A stretch of 64,000 nucleotides of DNA from positions 620,001 to 684,000 of the forward strand of contig CAWFMO010000001.1 of assembly GCA_963817065.1 (NCBI GenBank). Reading direction: 5' to 3'. Below, piece after piece: positions 49,338 through 57,788 of this stretch. The number at the start of each line of letters is the position of its first letter. Position 1 is the stretch's first letter. Source of the stretch: CAWFMO01 sp963817065 (GTDB lineage: Bacteria; Actinomycetota; Thermoleophilia; Solirubrobacterales; 70-9). The translations under genes and the position numbers were made by a program. The notes below the pieces were generated by a model. It searched no databases. It was given only the letters and a program-made list of their open reading frames with translations, and was not told the DNA's origin.

Positions 49338-50846
49338 ATGACCGAGCACGCAGTGGTGATCGCCGGAGGAGGCCCGACCGGGCTGATGTTGGCGGGCGAG
49401 TTGGCGTTGGCGGGCGTCGACGTCGCCGTCGTCGAGCGCCGCGCGAACCAGGACATGCCGGGCGGCCGGGCGGGCGGCCTGCACTCGCGGACGATCGAGG
49501 TTCTGGATCAGCGCGGGATCGCGGATCGGTTCCTTTCGGAGGGCCAGGAGGCCCAGGTCGCGGGCTTCGGCGAAGCCCGACTGGACATCAGTGACTTTCC
49601 CACCCGGCATGCCTACGGCCTCGGGCTGTGGCAGAACGAGATCGAGCGCATCCTGGCCGGCTGGGTCGACGAGCAGCCGGTGACGTTCTATCGCGGACGC
49701 GAGGTGACCGGGTTCGCGCAGGACGACGCCGGCGTTGACGTCGAGCTGTCCGACGGCGAGTCGCTGCGGGCCGAGTACCTCGTCGGGTGCGACGGGGGGC
49801 GCAGTCTGGTCCGCAAGCAGGCCGGGATCGAGTTCCCCGGGTGGGGTCCGACGACCAGCGCCCTGATCGCTGAGGCGGAGACGGCCGAGGAGCCGGAGTT
49901 GGGCATCCGCCGGGACGAGCGCGGCATCCATTCCTTCGGCAGGTTGGATTACGAGATCCGCGACGGCGAGATCGTCTTCGCGGACGAGGGGCCGCTGCGG
50001 ATGATGGTGACCGAAGACCAGCCGCGGACAGGGGGTGAACCCACCCTGGCCGATCTCAGTCAGGCGCTGATCGCCGTGTACGAGACCGACTTCGGGGTCC
50101 ACAGTCCCACCTCGATCTCCAGGTTCACCGACACGACCCGCCAGGCGGCGTCCTACCGGGAGGGGCGGGTGCTGCTCGCCGGCGACGCCGCACACGTGCA
50201 TTCCCCGGTCGGTGGACAGGGCCTCAACACCGGCGTCCAGGATGCGGTCAATCTGGGCTGGAAGCTCGCCCAGGTGGTGAACGGGATCTCGCCGGAAAGT
50301 CTCCTCGACAGCTACCACGCCGAGCGCCACCCGGTCGCCGCCCGCGTCCTGCAGAGCACGATGGCCCAGACGGCGCTCAACCGTCCCGCCGACGAGCGCC
50401 TCAAGGCGCTGCGCGACTCGATCTCCGAGATGCTGAGCATGGACGAGCCGCGCAAGCGGTTCGCCGCGAGGGCGTCCGGTCTCGACATTCACTACGACCT
50501 CGGCGAGGGACACCCGCTGCTCGGGCGGCGCATGCCCGACCTCGACCTCGTCGCCGCTGACGGCCCGGTGCGCGTCTTCACGCTCCTGCACGACGCCCGT
50601 CCGCTGCTGCTCAACCTCGGCGAGCCCGGTGGCTTCGAGATCACCCCGTGGGCGGATCGGGTTCAGTCGATCGAAGCCAGGTACGAGGGTACGTGGGAGC
50701 TACCGGCGCTCGGGGAGGTCACCGCTCCCGCCACGGTGTTGGTCCGCCCCGACGGATACGTGGCCTGGGTGGGAGAGCCGACCGATCCGGCACTCGCCGA
50801 CGCGCTGACGAGCTGGTTCGGAGCGCCCGCGATGTCAAGAAGCTGA
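49338..50846 (+). CDS. FAD-dependent aromatic-type monooxygenase (PHBH/MhpA group)
   Basis: A 502-residue flavoprotein; GGAGGT lies 7 nt before ATG 49338. The FAD loop is VVIAGGGPTGLMLAGELALA, the DG motif region is YLVGCDGGRSLVRKQAGI and the GD motif GRVLLAGDAAHVHSPVGGQG. The C-terminal 100 residues (GRRMPDLDLVAADGPVRVFT, VLVRPDGYVAWVG) form the thioredoxin-like domain of the phenol-hydroxylase/RdmE subgroup. It should hydroxylate an aromatic or polyketide substrate with NAD(P)H and oxygen. Stop overlaps the convergent membrane protein gene by 12 bp. Confidence 0.88.
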   Translation: MTEHAVVIAGGGPTGLMLAGELALAGVDVAVVERRANQDMPGGRAGGLHSRTIEVLDQRGIADRFLSEGQEAQVAGFGEARLDISDFPTRHAYGLGLWQNEIERILAGWVDEQPVTFYRGREVTGFAQDDAGVDVELSDGESLRAEYLVGCDGGRSLVRKQAGIEFPGWGPTTSALIAEAETAEEPELGIRRDERGIHSFGRLDYEIRDGEIVFADEGPLRMMVTEDQPRTGGEPTLADLSQALIAVYETDFGVHSPTSISRFTDTTRQAASYREGRVLLAGDAAHVHSPVGGQGLNTGVQDAVNLGWKLAQVVNGISPESLLDSYHAERHPVAARVLQSTMAQTALNRPADERLKALRDSISEMLSMDEPRKRFAARASGLDIHYDLGEGHPLLGRRMPDLDLVAADGPVRVFTLLHDARPLLLNLGEPGGFEITPWADRVQSIEARYEGTWELPALGEVTAPATVLVRPDGYVAWVGEPTDPALADALTSWFGAPAMSRS

Positions 50847-51245
50847 CGGGCTGAGCGCTCCGCGGGATCTGAGCGACCAGAGGGCGACGGTGAGCACGGC
50901 GACCCCCACCGTGCCGTCCGCGAAGACGGAGACGAGGCCGCGGGTCGTGAACTCGTCCGGGGATCCGGAGAGGAAGTGCCCGAGGCTGCTGATCCCGGCG
51001 AATGCGTACGCGAGCAGGAGCCAGCTCGCGAGCGGGAACTTGCCGTCCCGGTAGAGCAGGTACGCGGCGACGCCGACCGCGGAGAAGAGCGGCCAGGCGA
51101 TGAAGACCACAGCCTCGGTTATCCAGTCGGGCTGGGGGTAGTCCTCGATCGAGACCGCGTTGTCGGTGAAGTGGAACGCGGTAACGACGATGCTCGCGGC
51201 GACGACGGCGCGGACGAGAGCTGTTGACGGCGGCTGCATCGCCAT
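50835..51245 (-). CDS. Four-helix membrane protein, unknown function
   Basis: A 136-residue protein with four hydrophobic segments: LVRAVVAASIVVTAFHFTDN, AVVFIAWPLFSAVGVAAYLL, WLLLAYAFAGISSLGHFLSG and VGVAVLTVALWSLRSRG. FHFTDN and SSLGHF place histidines near the membrane face. The family is unnamed to my knowledge. Convergent with the monooxygenase and 27 bp from the divergent LVIVD-type gene. Confidence 0.72.
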   Translation of the reverse strand: MAMQPPSTALVRAVVAASIVVTAFHFTDNAVSIEDYPQPDWITEAVVFIAWPLFSAVGVAAYLLYRDGKFPLASWLLLAYAFAGISSLGHFLSGSPDEFTTRGLVSVFADGTVGVAVLTVALWSLRSRGALSPSAS

Positions 51246-51272
51246 GCCAGCCTAGGGTCTAACCTGCGCTCG

Positions 51273-52955
51273 ATGGGGAAGCTTCAGTGGCTGCCGCTGG
51301 TTCTACTCGCTGCAGCCAGCGGCCTCATCGCCTACCTCGCGATGCCGGTCGCCGCCGAGAGGCAGCCCGATGGACAGGAACTTGCCCGGGAGCTGGGCGT
51401 CGAGTACCGGTACACGGAGCCCGCGGAGTTCGCCGACACCCGCGCCTCCGAGCCGCCGCTGACACCGACACCCCAAGGACCGTGCGGGCCCGGGTCGCGA
51501 CCGGAGACGGGGTTGCAGGGCCGGGTGAGTCCCGAAGATCACGCGAGCGGGCGCGCCGCGGAGGGGTTCACCTGCAACACCGAGCTCGTCGGAAAGTTCG
51601 CGAGGCCGAGCTCGCTCCTCGACTCGGTCCCAGGCTTCGACGAGGTCCTCGGCAGCGTCGGCGGCTTCAAGGTCCTTCGCTACGTCGACGACGCCGGCCA
51701 CGAGTGCGCCTACTACGACACGACGCTGCTCTTCCCGACCAACATCCTCGACGGCCTGATCGGGGTCAACGTCATGGACATGTCGGACCCCGCGAACCCG
51801 GTGCTGAGCGACCGGCTGATAACGCCCGCGATGCTCTCGCCGCACGAGTCCCTCGTCCTGAACGAGAAGCGTGGCCTGCTCGCCGCGGTCACCGGCAACC
51901 CTGCGTTTCTCCCCGGGATCGTCGATGTCTACGACGTCTCCCAGGACTGCCGCCACCCCGCGTTGAGGTCGACGCTGCCGACGGGGCTCTTCGGCCATGA
52001 GAGCGGGATGTCGCCGGACGGGAAGACGTTCTATTCCGCGTCGCCCTCGACCCGGACCCTGGTGCCCGTCGACATCTCAAACCCCTCGCTGACGGTGCCG
52101 CTGGTCGCGGCCCAGTACGACTCGCACGGGCTCACGATTTCCGACGACGGCAACCGCGCCTACGTCGCGGGCACGGGCTCCGGCCTGATCATCGTCGACA
52201 CCTCGGAGGTCCAGGCGCGAACTCCGAACCCCCGGCTCCCGGAGATCTCACGCTTGGAGTGGGAAGGCATGAGCATTCCCCAGAACGCGATCCCGGTGAC
52301 GATCGACGGCCACGAGTACATCGTCGAGGTCGACGAGTTCGGAACCCTGAGTGAGGTGGGGGCGGGCCGGATCATCGACATCGGCGACGAGAAGAACCCC
52401 CGCGTCGTGTCAAACCTGCGCCTCGACGTCCACCAGGAGGAGAACTTCGAGGAGATCTCCGGCGACGTCGGGGCCGGCAACCCGCTCGGCGGCTACGCCG
52501 CCCACTACTGCGCCGTACCGCGCACCAACAACCCGGGCATCGTCGCCTGCTCGATGATCCTCTCGGGTCTGCGGATCTTCGACATCCGCGATCCGTTCAA
52601 TCCGCGCGAGATCGCCTACTTCAACGCGCCGATCAGGCCGCGGATCGTCCCGGGCGGCACCAGCTTCCCGCCGGGCGCCAGCAACTGGGCGATGGCCGCT
52701 CCGACGTTCGCGCCCGAGCGCAAGGAGATCTGGTACTCGGACGGCTACGCCGGCTTCTTCGCGCTGCGGATGACCAACGACACCTGGCCCGGCGTGGGGC
52801 AGGCACCTCCCGCCGGCGCCGGCAGCGCGAGCGCCGACGGCGTCTACCAGGGCAGGAAGCGGCGCAAGTGCGGAAAGCGCAAGCGCCGGGGGGCCAAGAA
52901 GAAGATGCGCGGCTGCAAAAAGAAGAAGAAGCAGAAGCGCGGCAAGCGCCGCTGA
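51273..52955 (+). CDS. LVIVD-repeat beta-propeller secreted protein with CK-tail
   Basis: A 560-residue protein. The N-terminal hydrophobic segment (LPLVLLAAASGLIAYLAMPV) is a signal peptide or anchor. Residues 130-510 hold propeller blades with LVIVD-like wording: GVNVMDMSDPANPVLSDRLI, IVDVYDVSQDCRHPALRSTL, LIIVDTSEVQ, RIIDIGDEKNPRVVSNLRLD, LRIFDIRDPFNPREIAYFNA. The C-terminus is RKRRKCGKRKRRGAKKKMRG then CKKKKKQKRGKRR, with 14 residues between cysteines. Function unknown; the propeller could bind a ligand or a metal. Stop abuts the convergent gene at 52956. Confidence 0.83.
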   Translation: MGKLQWLPLVLLAAASGLIAYLAMPVAAERQPDGQELARELGVEYRYTEPAEFADTRASEPPLTPTPQGPCGPGSRPETGLQGRVSPEDHASGRAAEGFTCNTELVGKFARPSSLLDSVPGFDEVLGSVGGFKVLRYVDDAGHECAYYDTTLLFPTNILDGLIGVNVMDMSDPANPVLSDRLITPAMLSPHESLVLNEKRGLLAAVTGNPAFLPGIVDVYDVSQDCRHPALRSTLPTGLFGHESGMSPDGKTFYSASPSTRTLVPVDISNPSLTVPLVAAQYDSHGLTISDDGNRAYVAGTGSGLIIVDTSEVQARTPNPRLPEISRLEWEGMSIPQNAIPVTIDGHEYIVEVDEFGTLSEVGAGRIIDIGDEKNPRVVSNLRLDVHQEENFEEISGDVGAGNPLGGYAAHYCAVPRTNNPGIVACSMILSGLRIFDIRDPFNPREIAYFNAPIRPRIVPGGTSFPPGASNWAMAAPTFAPERKEIWYSDGYAGFFALRMTNDTWPGVGQAPPAGAGSASADGVYQGRKRRKCGKRKRRGAKKKMRGCKKKKKQKRGKRR

Positions 52956-53450
52956 TCAGCGCTGGATCTCGACCAGGAGGACCCAGGCGTTCGTGACCCC
53001 GCCGGCGATCGCGCCGATCACCCCGGCGCCGATCCAGTAGAGGCCGCCGCCTGACTCCGCGAGCAGGCTGAGCGCGCCGACGAGCAAGGGAACCGCCCCG
53101 AGGGCGAGCAGGAGCACCCGGCCGACGAGCCAGCTCCGCGGCTTGCCGCGGTCGGGCAGGGTGTGCCGCGCGGTGAGCGCCAGGGCGGCGGTGTAACAGG
53201 ATGCGACGACGAGCAGCTCGACCCCGAGCGCGACGTGATCCTGGCCAGGTATCAGCCCGACGATCGAGATCACGACGACGATCGCCAGCATCAGCACGGT
53301 CTGGAGCGCGCGCTCGGGAAGACCCTTGCCGGCGAGGATCGGCTCGAGGTTGATCGAGACCGCGACGAACACGAGCCCCGCGAGCGCCGCCGCCGCGCCC
53401 GCGCTGGCGACGAAGAGCTCGCTCCACTGCGCTGAGTCGTAGGCGACCAA
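52956..53450 (-). CDS. Integral membrane protein, unknown function
   Basis: A 164-residue protein with four to five hydrophobic segments (LFVASAGAAAALAGLVFVAV, VLMLAIVVVISIVGLIPG, VELLVVASCYTAALALTA, VLLLALGAVPLLVGALSLLA, IGAGVIGAIAGGVTNAWVLL). The opening SxQWSELFVASAGAAAALAGLVFVAxSINL is typical of a widespread actinobacterial uncharacterised membrane family. No functional residues can be named. Divergent from the RTX cluster. Confidence 0.76.
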   Translation of the reverse strand: MVAYDSAQWSELFVASAGAAAALAGLVFVAVSINLEPILAGKGLPERALQTVLMLAIVVVISIVGLIPGQDHVALGVELLVVASCYTAALALTARHTLPDRGKPRSWLVGRVLLLALGAVPLLVGALSLLAESGGGLYWIGAGVIGAIAGGVTNAWVLLVEIQR

Positions 53451-53528
53451 GGCCGCGCCAGTCTATGACGACAACTGGCGCCGGGGAGTTCTTCATCGCA
53501 TAGACTGCGCGCGATCGTGGAGGGATTT

Positions 53529-54443
53529 ATGTTGGGACACGGAAGGCGCGTGATTCGCGTTTGCGCAATCGGAGCCGCGATTGCCGCGTTCGGGATCCAT
53601 GCTGCCGCCGCCGGCGCGGCGACGAAGATCGGGCAGCCGGTTGCTCCCTCGACCGACACGAGCTGCCTCGCGAACGGCATCTGGCTGCAGACGTCGACCC
53701 CGGGCGGCAATGCGTACGCGGTCCCGCACGCGGGAGTGATCACGCGGTGGAGCTTCAACCCGGGCCCCGCCCCCGCACAGCTCAAGTTCAAGGTCGGTCG
53801 CCCGGCCGTACCCGCGGGCAGGTACGAGATCGTCGGCGAGCACCCGGCCGTCACCGCGCCCGCCAACGGCATCACCAGCTACCCGGCCCAGATCCCCGTC
53901 GAGGGCAAGGACGTGATCGGGTTCTACCTCCTCGCCGACGCCTACTGCACCCGCACCCAGCAGAGCGATGCCTGGGGCTACCACTTCAATCCCGGGGACC
54001 TGCTCCCCGGCGCGCCCGCGATCCACTTCGCCAACGCCGCCCCGACCGTCCAGCTCAGCGTCTCGGCCTTCCTCGAGCCCGATTGCGACGCGGACGGCCT
54101 CGGTGACGAGACCCAGGATCAGGACACCTCGTCGTGCCCGAGCTGCGACGGCAAGCTCGCGACGATCGTCGGAACCTCGGGGCGCGACCTGCTTCGCGGC
54201 ACGACGGGGAGGGACGTCATCGTCGGCGGGGCTGGCAACGACAAACTGATCGGCCTCGGGAGCCACGACTCGATCTGCGGCGGCGCGGGGCACGACCTCC
54301 TCCACGGCGGTGACGGCAGGGACAAGCTGATCGGCCATACGGGCAACGACTTGATCCGGGCCGGCAAGCACCGCGACGTCTGCGTGGGCGGTGGGGGCGA
54401 GGACGACGGACGCGACTGCGAGAGCGGCAGCGAAACCACTTAG
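53529..54443 (+). CDS. Secreted RTX protein, first gene of the 53.5-59.6 kb cluster
   Basis: A 304-residue protein; GGAGGG precedes ATG 53529 and TAGACT at 53501 is the -10. A signal peptide (VCAIGAAIAAFGIHAAAAGA) is followed by a beta domain (residues 25-180) similar in layout to that of the gene at 11959, a DCDADGLGDETQDQDT calcium loop and RTX nonapeptides (GTSGRDLLRGTTGRDVIVGG, GAGNDKLIG, GHTGNDLIRAG). It ends GEDDGRDCESGSETT without CK-tail. Only 15 bp separates it from the next gene, so it heads an operon. Confidence 0.82.
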   Translation: MLGHGRRVIRVCAIGAAIAAFGIHAAAAGAATKIGQPVAPSTDTSCLANGIWLQTSTPGGNAYAVPHAGVITRWSFNPGPAPAQLKFKVGRPAVPAGRYEIVGEHPAVTAPANGITSYPAQIPVEGKDVIGFYLLADAYCTRTQQSDAWGYHFNPGDLLPGAPAIHFANAAPTVQLSVSAFLEPDCDADGLGDETQDQDTSSCPSCDGKLATIVGTSGRDLLRGTTGRDVIVGGAGNDKLIGLGSHDSICGGAGHDLLHGGDGRDKLIGHTGNDLIRAGKHRDVCVGGGGEDDGRDCESGSETT

Positions 54444-54458
54444 CGGGAGGGAAGAGAG

Positions 54459-55571
54459 ATGAGGGCACACAGGGTTGGATCCGGGTTCGTCGTCATCGCG
54501 GCGGCCGCTGTGCTCGCGGTCGCTGCAGTTCCGGATGCGGCAGAGGCGAGGACGGACACCGACTTCCGCTGCGCGGCAACAGGCGCGGGCGTGTCCCAGA
54601 CGACGACGGGGGTCTGCACGGAGCTCACCACGATCGGCGCTTACGAGACCGCCGACCTCGGCGGTCCCGAGGACATCCTGCCGATCCCCGGAGCGCCGAA
54701 TCTGGCGAGGCTGCTCCCGGCCGACGAGCCGCGCCAGTGCCCGGTGTCCGGCCCCAGGGAGAGCCAGGACGGCAAGTACCTGATCGGCGGCACCTGGGAG
54801 CACTCCGATTCCTACGCCTACCTCTGGTCCTGGGACTACTACGTCGAGGGCGGCGACTGGGTCCTATGGAACGGACGCCTGCCCGGCGAATGGCCCAACG
54901 GCGGCGTCCCGTGGCCCGGGTCAGAGGGTTTCGGCGTCACCTCGATCCGGGCGAGCCTCGACAACTGGAACGTCTACTACCCGGTCAAGTCGCGGGTCTT
55001 CTGGATCTGTTACCCCGCGCCCGGCTCGGGCGTCCCGGCCGTCAAGGCGGACGGCCGCCAGGCGGCGTCGACCCTGCCGCCGTCGACGCTCGGACAGCAG
55101 CGCGGCGGTGACGACGGCGACGACCGCCTGCGCGGAGACGCGCTCGACAACGCGGTGATCGGGCAAGGCGGCGAGGATCGGCTCGCGGGCGGCGACGGCG
55201 AGGATCACCTGCACGCGGGAGGCGGCGACGACAGCCTCTCAGGCGGCGATCACGATGATCTGCTGCACGCCGCCGGCGGCGACGACGTGGCGTCGGGCGG
55301 CAGCGGCGTCGACGACATCCTCACCGGCAAGGGCAACGATGTCTCGAAGGGCGGCGCCGGCGGTGATCAGCTGTTTGACGACCAGGGCAGGGACGTCCTC
55401 CGCGGCGGTCCGGGCAACGATCAGTTCTCGACCCACGACGGAGACCGCGACCGGATCGACTGCGGCCCGGGGGAGGACATCGCGCTGATCGACGGCAAGG
55501 ACGTCACGAAGGGCTGCGAGCACGCCTACCGCAACAAGCGGGAAGCGCCGAAGAAGCTGCCGAAGATCTAG
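54459..55571 (+). CDS. Secreted RTX protein with Trp-rich N-terminal domain (paralogue 1 of 3)
   Basis: A 370-residue protein. Signal peptide to about AAEARTD; a Trp/Tyr-rich domain of about 170 residues contains HSDSYAYLWSWDYYVEGGDW, SIRASLDNWNVYYPVKSRVF and WICYPAP; then about eight RTX nonapeptides (GGEDRLAGGDGEDHLHAGGG, DDSLSGGDHDDLLHAAGGDD). The conserved end is DRIDCGPGEDIALIDGKDVT, KGCEHAYRNKREAPKKLPKI. That C-terminus is not a CK-tail but is shared with the next two paralogues. Calcium-dependent extracellular protein; ligand of the Trp-rich domain unknown. Confidence 0.84.
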   Translation: MRAHRVGSGFVVIAAAAVLAVAAVPDAAEARTDTDFRCAATGAGVSQTTTGVCTELTTIGAYETADLGGPEDILPIPGAPNLARLLPADEPRQCPVSGPRESQDGKYLIGGTWEHSDSYAYLWSWDYYVEGGDWVLWNGRLPGEWPNGGVPWPGSEGFGVTSIRASLDNWNVYYPVKSRVFWICYPAPGSGVPAVKADGRQAASTLPPSTLGQQRGGDDGDDRLRGDALDNAVIGQGGEDRLAGGDGEDHLHAGGGDDSLSGGDHDDLLHAAGGDDVASGGSGVDDILTGKGNDVSKGGAGGDQLFDDQGRDVLRGGPGNDQFSTHDGDRDRIDCGPGEDIALIDGKDVTKGCEHAYRNKREAPKKLPKI

Positions 55572-55579
55572 GAGAGACG

Positions 55580-56629
55580 ATGACGCGTCGAGGAATCGGA
55601 TCCGGGTTTGTGGCGGTGATTGGGGCAGCACTGCTCGCGCTCGCTTCCCTCCCCGGCACGGCGCAGGCGCGGACCGGGAGCGACGAGCGCTGCCAGGGAC
55701 CCGATCAGACGTTCCTCGTCTGCCCCGACGTGCAGACGGTCCCGGCTTATGACAACGGGTACTTCGGGACGAAGGCCTCCCTGCCTCTGGATGTGGACTA
55801 TCCCGAGTCTCAGTCCTGGAACGTTCCGGCCTCCGATCCCGACCAGTGCACCAACAACACGATCATCTGGGGGACCGCTGACTACCCCCACACGTTTGCC
55901 TACATGTGGCAATGGGACTTCTGGGTCGAAGGCGGCGCCTGGGTCCAGTGGGATGGGCTCTCCGTGACCTTTCCGATCGCCGGAGTCCTCCCCTCGGGAT
56001 ACGGCTGGACCACGATGAAGGCCGGGCTGGGCAACTGGAACGTCTACAACGACCTCAAGGTGAGGGTGTTCTGGGTCTGCGCGCCCGCCGGAGCTTCGAC
56101 CGGCCGGGCGACGCTCGAACCCGGCACGGTTCCGGGCGCACCGCCGCCCGGCCTCCATCGCCCCGGCGACCACACCGACAACACATTGGAGGGAGACGAA
56201 CAGGCCAACGCGCTGGCCGGGTTGAAGGGCGACGATCGGCTCTCCGGTGGCGCGGGCGACGATCACCTGCACGCCGGACCCGGCGGGGACACGGTCTCGG
56301 GCGGCGACCACGACGACCTGATCCACGCCGCGCACGGGGACGACCTGGCCAAGGGCGGCGACGGAAACGACGACATCCTCGCCGGCAAGGGCGACGACAC
56401 CTCGCTCGGCGGCGCCGGCGACGACCAGCTCTTCGACAACGAGGGGCGTGACACGTTCCGCGGCGGCCCGGGAAACGATCGTTTCTCCACGCACGACGGA
56501 AATCGCGACCGGATCGACTGCGGCCCGGGCGAGGACATCGCCCTGACCGACGGGAAGGACGTCACCAAGGGATGCGAGCACGCCTACGCCAACAAGCGCG
56601 AAGCGCCGAAGAAGATGCCGAAGATCTGA
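55580..56629 (+). CDS. Secreted RTX protein with Trp-rich N-terminal domain (paralogue 2 of 3)
   Basis: A 349-residue protein 8 bp after the previous gene. Signal peptide to AQARTGS; Trp-rich domain with TFAYMWQWDFWVEGGAWVQW and MKAGLGNWNVYNDLKVRVFW; RTX repeats GGAGDDHLHAGPGGDTVSGG and following; end DRIDCGPGEDIALTDGKDVT, KGCEHAYANKREAPKKMPKI. Nearly identical C-terminus to paralogue 1 shows recent duplication. Its stop overlaps the ATG of the next gene (TGATG), so they are translated together. Confidence 0.85.
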   Translation: MTRRGIGSGFVAVIGAALLALASLPGTAQARTGSDERCQGPDQTFLVCPDVQTVPAYDNGYFGTKASLPLDVDYPESQSWNVPASDPDQCTNNTIIWGTADYPHTFAYMWQWDFWVEGGAWVQWDGLSVTFPIAGVLPSGYGWTTMKAGLGNWNVYNDLKVRVFWVCAPAGASTGRATLEPGTVPGAPPPGLHRPGDHTDNTLEGDEQANALAGLKGDDRLSGGAGDDHLHAGPGGDTVSGGDHDDLIHAAHGDDLAKGGDGNDDILAGKGDDTSLGGAGDDQLFDNEGRDTFRGGPGNDRFSTHDGNRDRIDCGPGEDIALTDGKDVTKGCEHAYANKREAPKKMPKI

Positions 56630-57777
56630 TGCGACGCACCCGGCCGACACTCACCCGACTCAACCTTCCCCTCGTCGTCATCGCGGGGCTGGTGACCTTC
56701 ATCGGCCTGACGGCAGACGCCGGCGCCGACTTCTACCCCGGCAGCTACGACACCGAAATCAATTCCCGAACGAGGACGGCCAACCTGCTGGGAGGGGGGA
56801 CGATCACGGGCAGAGAGACCGCGTACCTGGGGCCGCAGGTGATCGTCAGGGGCGATACGACGAATACCGACAGCTACCAATGCGGGCACGGATCGGCGAC
56901 GAACTGGGTCGCGGTCCCAGCCGACGCGTCCAGCGCCACGAGGAGCTTCACGTCCTCGAGCAACGCCTACGTAAAGCAGGCGCTCGGGTCGAACCCGACG
57001 CGCTTCACGGTCACGACCACCGACTGGAGCTCGCGCGACATCAACATCCGCGTCATCTATTCGTGCACGTCGGAAACCGCGCTCTTCCCCTACGGCGGAT
57101 ACACCGGGAGTCCGCTCCTCGCCCTCGGAAAGTGGATCTCCAATCTGTTCCGCGGCAGAGCGTCGTGGGACGCGGCCGTCGGCGAAGGGTTCGGCTGGTA
57201 CAACGACACCAGGACATCGTCGAGCCGCGGCGCCGGAGCAACGGCCGCCGCCGGCGAGAGCGCCGCCACGCAGCAGATGTCCCTGACCAGAGGCAAGCGG
57301 ATCAAGCTCCGCAACGGGACCAACCACCTCCGGCTCCACTTCAAGCACCCGAAGAGCAGCCAGCGTCCGCCCGCGATCCTGTTCTCGACACAGCCCGCCG
57401 ACGCCGACTGCGTGGCTCGGCGGCTGCACGTCCCGGTGATCGACGGCCGCGGCCTCGTCAACCTCAAGCTCCGCTGCCGTGGGCTGGAACGCGGAACGAC
57501 GGCGAGGCTCAAGATCCGCAAGTCGATCACACGGAAATTCCCCCTCGGCGAGGGAGAGGGCACCGTGCGCGTCCGCCTCGACAAGCCGCCCGGCAAGGTC
57601 GAGCCGCTGGTCCACGTGCGCGCCCACCCGGCTGACGCACCGTGCCGCGTGCTGGATCGCAAACTGGACACGGGGCGCCGCGAGCTCGACCTGGAGCTCG
57701 ACTTGCACTGCGGCCGTGGGGCCCGTCGCGCCCGGGGAGAGCTCTACATCGGCGGCTTGATCGCCGCCGGTAGGTAA
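56629..57777 (+). CDS. Secreted protein, paralogue of the 34610-35767 gene
   Basis: A 382-residue protein. Signal segment LPLVVIAGLVTFIGLTADAG; then YLGPQVIVRGDTTNTDSYQC, TRFTVTTTDWSSRDINIRVI, and C-terminal blocks KLRNGTNHLRLHFKHPKSSQ, PPAILFSTQPADADC, LDKPPGKVEPLVHVRAHPAD, LDTGRRELDLELDLHCGRG and GELYIGGLIAAGR. Shared block order and cysteines with the gene at 34610, but the central region differs. Embedded in the RTX operon by start-stop overlap, which suggests a joint extracellular role. No known domain recognised. Confidence 0.78.
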   Translation: MRRTRPTLTRLNLPLVVIAGLVTFIGLTADAGADFYPGSYDTEINSRTRTANLLGGGTITGRETAYLGPQVIVRGDTTNTDSYQCGHGSATNWVAVPADASSATRSFTSSSNAYVKQALGSNPTRFTVTTTDWSSRDINIRVIYSCTSETALFPYGGYTGSPLLALGKWISNLFRGRASWDAAVGEGFGWYNDTRTSSSRGAGATAAAGESAATQQMSLTRGKRIKLRNGTNHLRLHFKHPKSSQRPPAILFSTQPADADCVARRLHVPVIDGRGLVNLKLRCRGLERGTTARLKIRKSITRKFPLGEGEGTVRVRLDKPPGKVEPLVHVRAHPADAPCRVLDRKLDTGRRELDLELDLHCGRGARRARGELYIGGLIAAGR

Positions 57778-57788
57778 GCTCGGCGGGC

